Part shown: positions 19,719-20,118 of the stretch, piece after piece
Layout: each line of letters starts with the position of its first letter
How positions within the stretch are numbered: the first letter of the stretch is position 1
Notes under the pieces: generated by a model
Told to the model about the DNA's origin: nothing
Database searches by the model: none
Seen by the model: only the letters and a program-made list of their open reading frames with translations
Program-made: the position numbers and the translations under genes
Assembly (NCBI GenBank): GCA_001931905.2
Contig: MSJI02000404.1
Span: 1-20,118, forward strand
DNA from: Cladosporium sp. IMV 00045
Taxonomy: Eukaryota; Ascomycota; Dothideomycetes; Cladosporiales; Cladosporiaceae
DNA length: 20,118 nucleotides
Reading direction: 5' to 3'

Positions 19719-20118
19719 ATGGCATCCAACGAAACGCCCGGCGCACCTCCAGTCGCCGAGCAGAAGATCGAGGCGGCCGAGCAAAAGATTGATCCATACA
19801 ATGTATCTGGCGGCGTGGACGAGCAAGGAAACGCAAAAGCAATCGACTACAACCGGTTAATAGACCTGTTCGGCGTGCAGCCTCTCACCGATGCCCACCT
19901 CAAGCGCTTCGAGGAAGTCACCGGCAAGCCCGCACACAGACTGATGAGGAGAGGCCTCTTCTTCTCCCACAGAGACTTTGACAAGATTCTCGACGCATAC
20001 GAGCGCGATGGCACATTCATGCTGTACACTGGTCGAGGGCCGAGCAGTGGAAGCATGCACTTGGGACACACGGTTCCCTTCCTCTTCACCAAGGAGCTGC
20101 AGGAGATGTTCGACGTGC
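19719..20118 (+). CDS. WRS1: Cytosolic tryptophanyl-tRNA synthetase, N-terminal part
   Basis: Class I aminoacyl-tRNA synthetase that charges tRNA-Trp. The gene runs off the right edge: 133 codons are visible with no intron or stop. Residues 65-117 match the eukaryotic enzyme: FEEVTGKPAHRLMRRGLFFSHRDF, then MLYTGRGPSSGSMHLGH, where HLGH (114-117) is the HIGH-type ATP-binding signature, followed by TVPFLFTKELQEMFDV. The N-terminal 40 residues are variable and include a short duplicated EQKIEAAEQKID segment. The start sits in GCCATGG. No targeting peptide is evident, so the cytosolic form is likely. Confidence 0.95.
   Translation, partial: MASNETPGAPPVAEQKIEAAEQKIDPYNVSGGVDEQGNAKAIDYNRLIDLFGVQPLTDAHLKRFEEVTGKPAHRLMRRGLFFSHRDFDKILDAYERDGTFMLYTGRGPSSGSMHLGHTVPFLFTKELQEMFDV

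Overview
This window looks like nuclear DNA of a filamentous ascomycete (Pezizomycotina; a Dothideomycete is possible but not shown). The reasons are short introns of about 50-85 nt with GTRNGY donors and RCTRAY branch points just before CAG/AAG acceptors, compact genes on both strands, and a typical fungal gene set (Zn2Cys6 regulator, Ssk1 response regulator, GABA-permease-type transporter, fungal aquaporin). All exon structures were built by hand from splice motifs and reading phase. They are consistent to the base but untested.

Layout, left to right. (1) 1-1044 (+): 3' part of a Pro/Arg/Asp-rich, low-complexity protein with DPR repeats, probably ending through two small introns. (2) 1045-2768: gene-poor gap between convergent genes. 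(3) 2769-4767 (-): a 550-residue amino-acid/GABA-permease-type transporter in six exons. (4) 4768-6002: permease promoter side and 3' flank of the next gene, with several GATA-factor motifs. (5) 6003-9392 (-): a 946-residue Zn2Cys6 transcription factor in eight exons. Its zinc cluster is spread over four exons, two of them micro-exons, and one intron looks like two introns joined with no exon between. (6) 9393-10170: promoter region shared with (7) 10171-10638 (+), a small STEEP1/UPF0428-type protein with a CxC...CxxC zinc signature. (8) 10639-11819: gap between convergent genes. (9) 11820-14666 (-): Ssk1-type response regulator of the HOG osmostress pathway. (10) 14667-16502: long region between divergent genes, with a dense cluster of GATA motifs and a G-depleted leader before (11) 16503-17478 (+), an aquaporin. 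(12) 17479-18017: gap with a diverged 32-nt direct repeat. (13) 18018-19237 (-): a free-standing protein with a degenerate acyl-carrier-like region and an intact polyketide-synthase-type thioesterase domain. (14) 19238-19718: region between divergent genes, then (15) 19719-20118 (+), the start of cytosolic tryptophanyl-tRNA synthetase.

The genes do not form an obvious biosynthetic cluster. The most suggestive pairing is functional: an osmostress response regulator and a water channel transcribed away from each other. The items most worth a second look are the apparently recursive intron in the Zn2Cys6 gene, the direct repeats bounding another of its introns, and the ACP-like/thioesterase protein that keeps its Ser-Asp-His triad but has lost the carrier serine.
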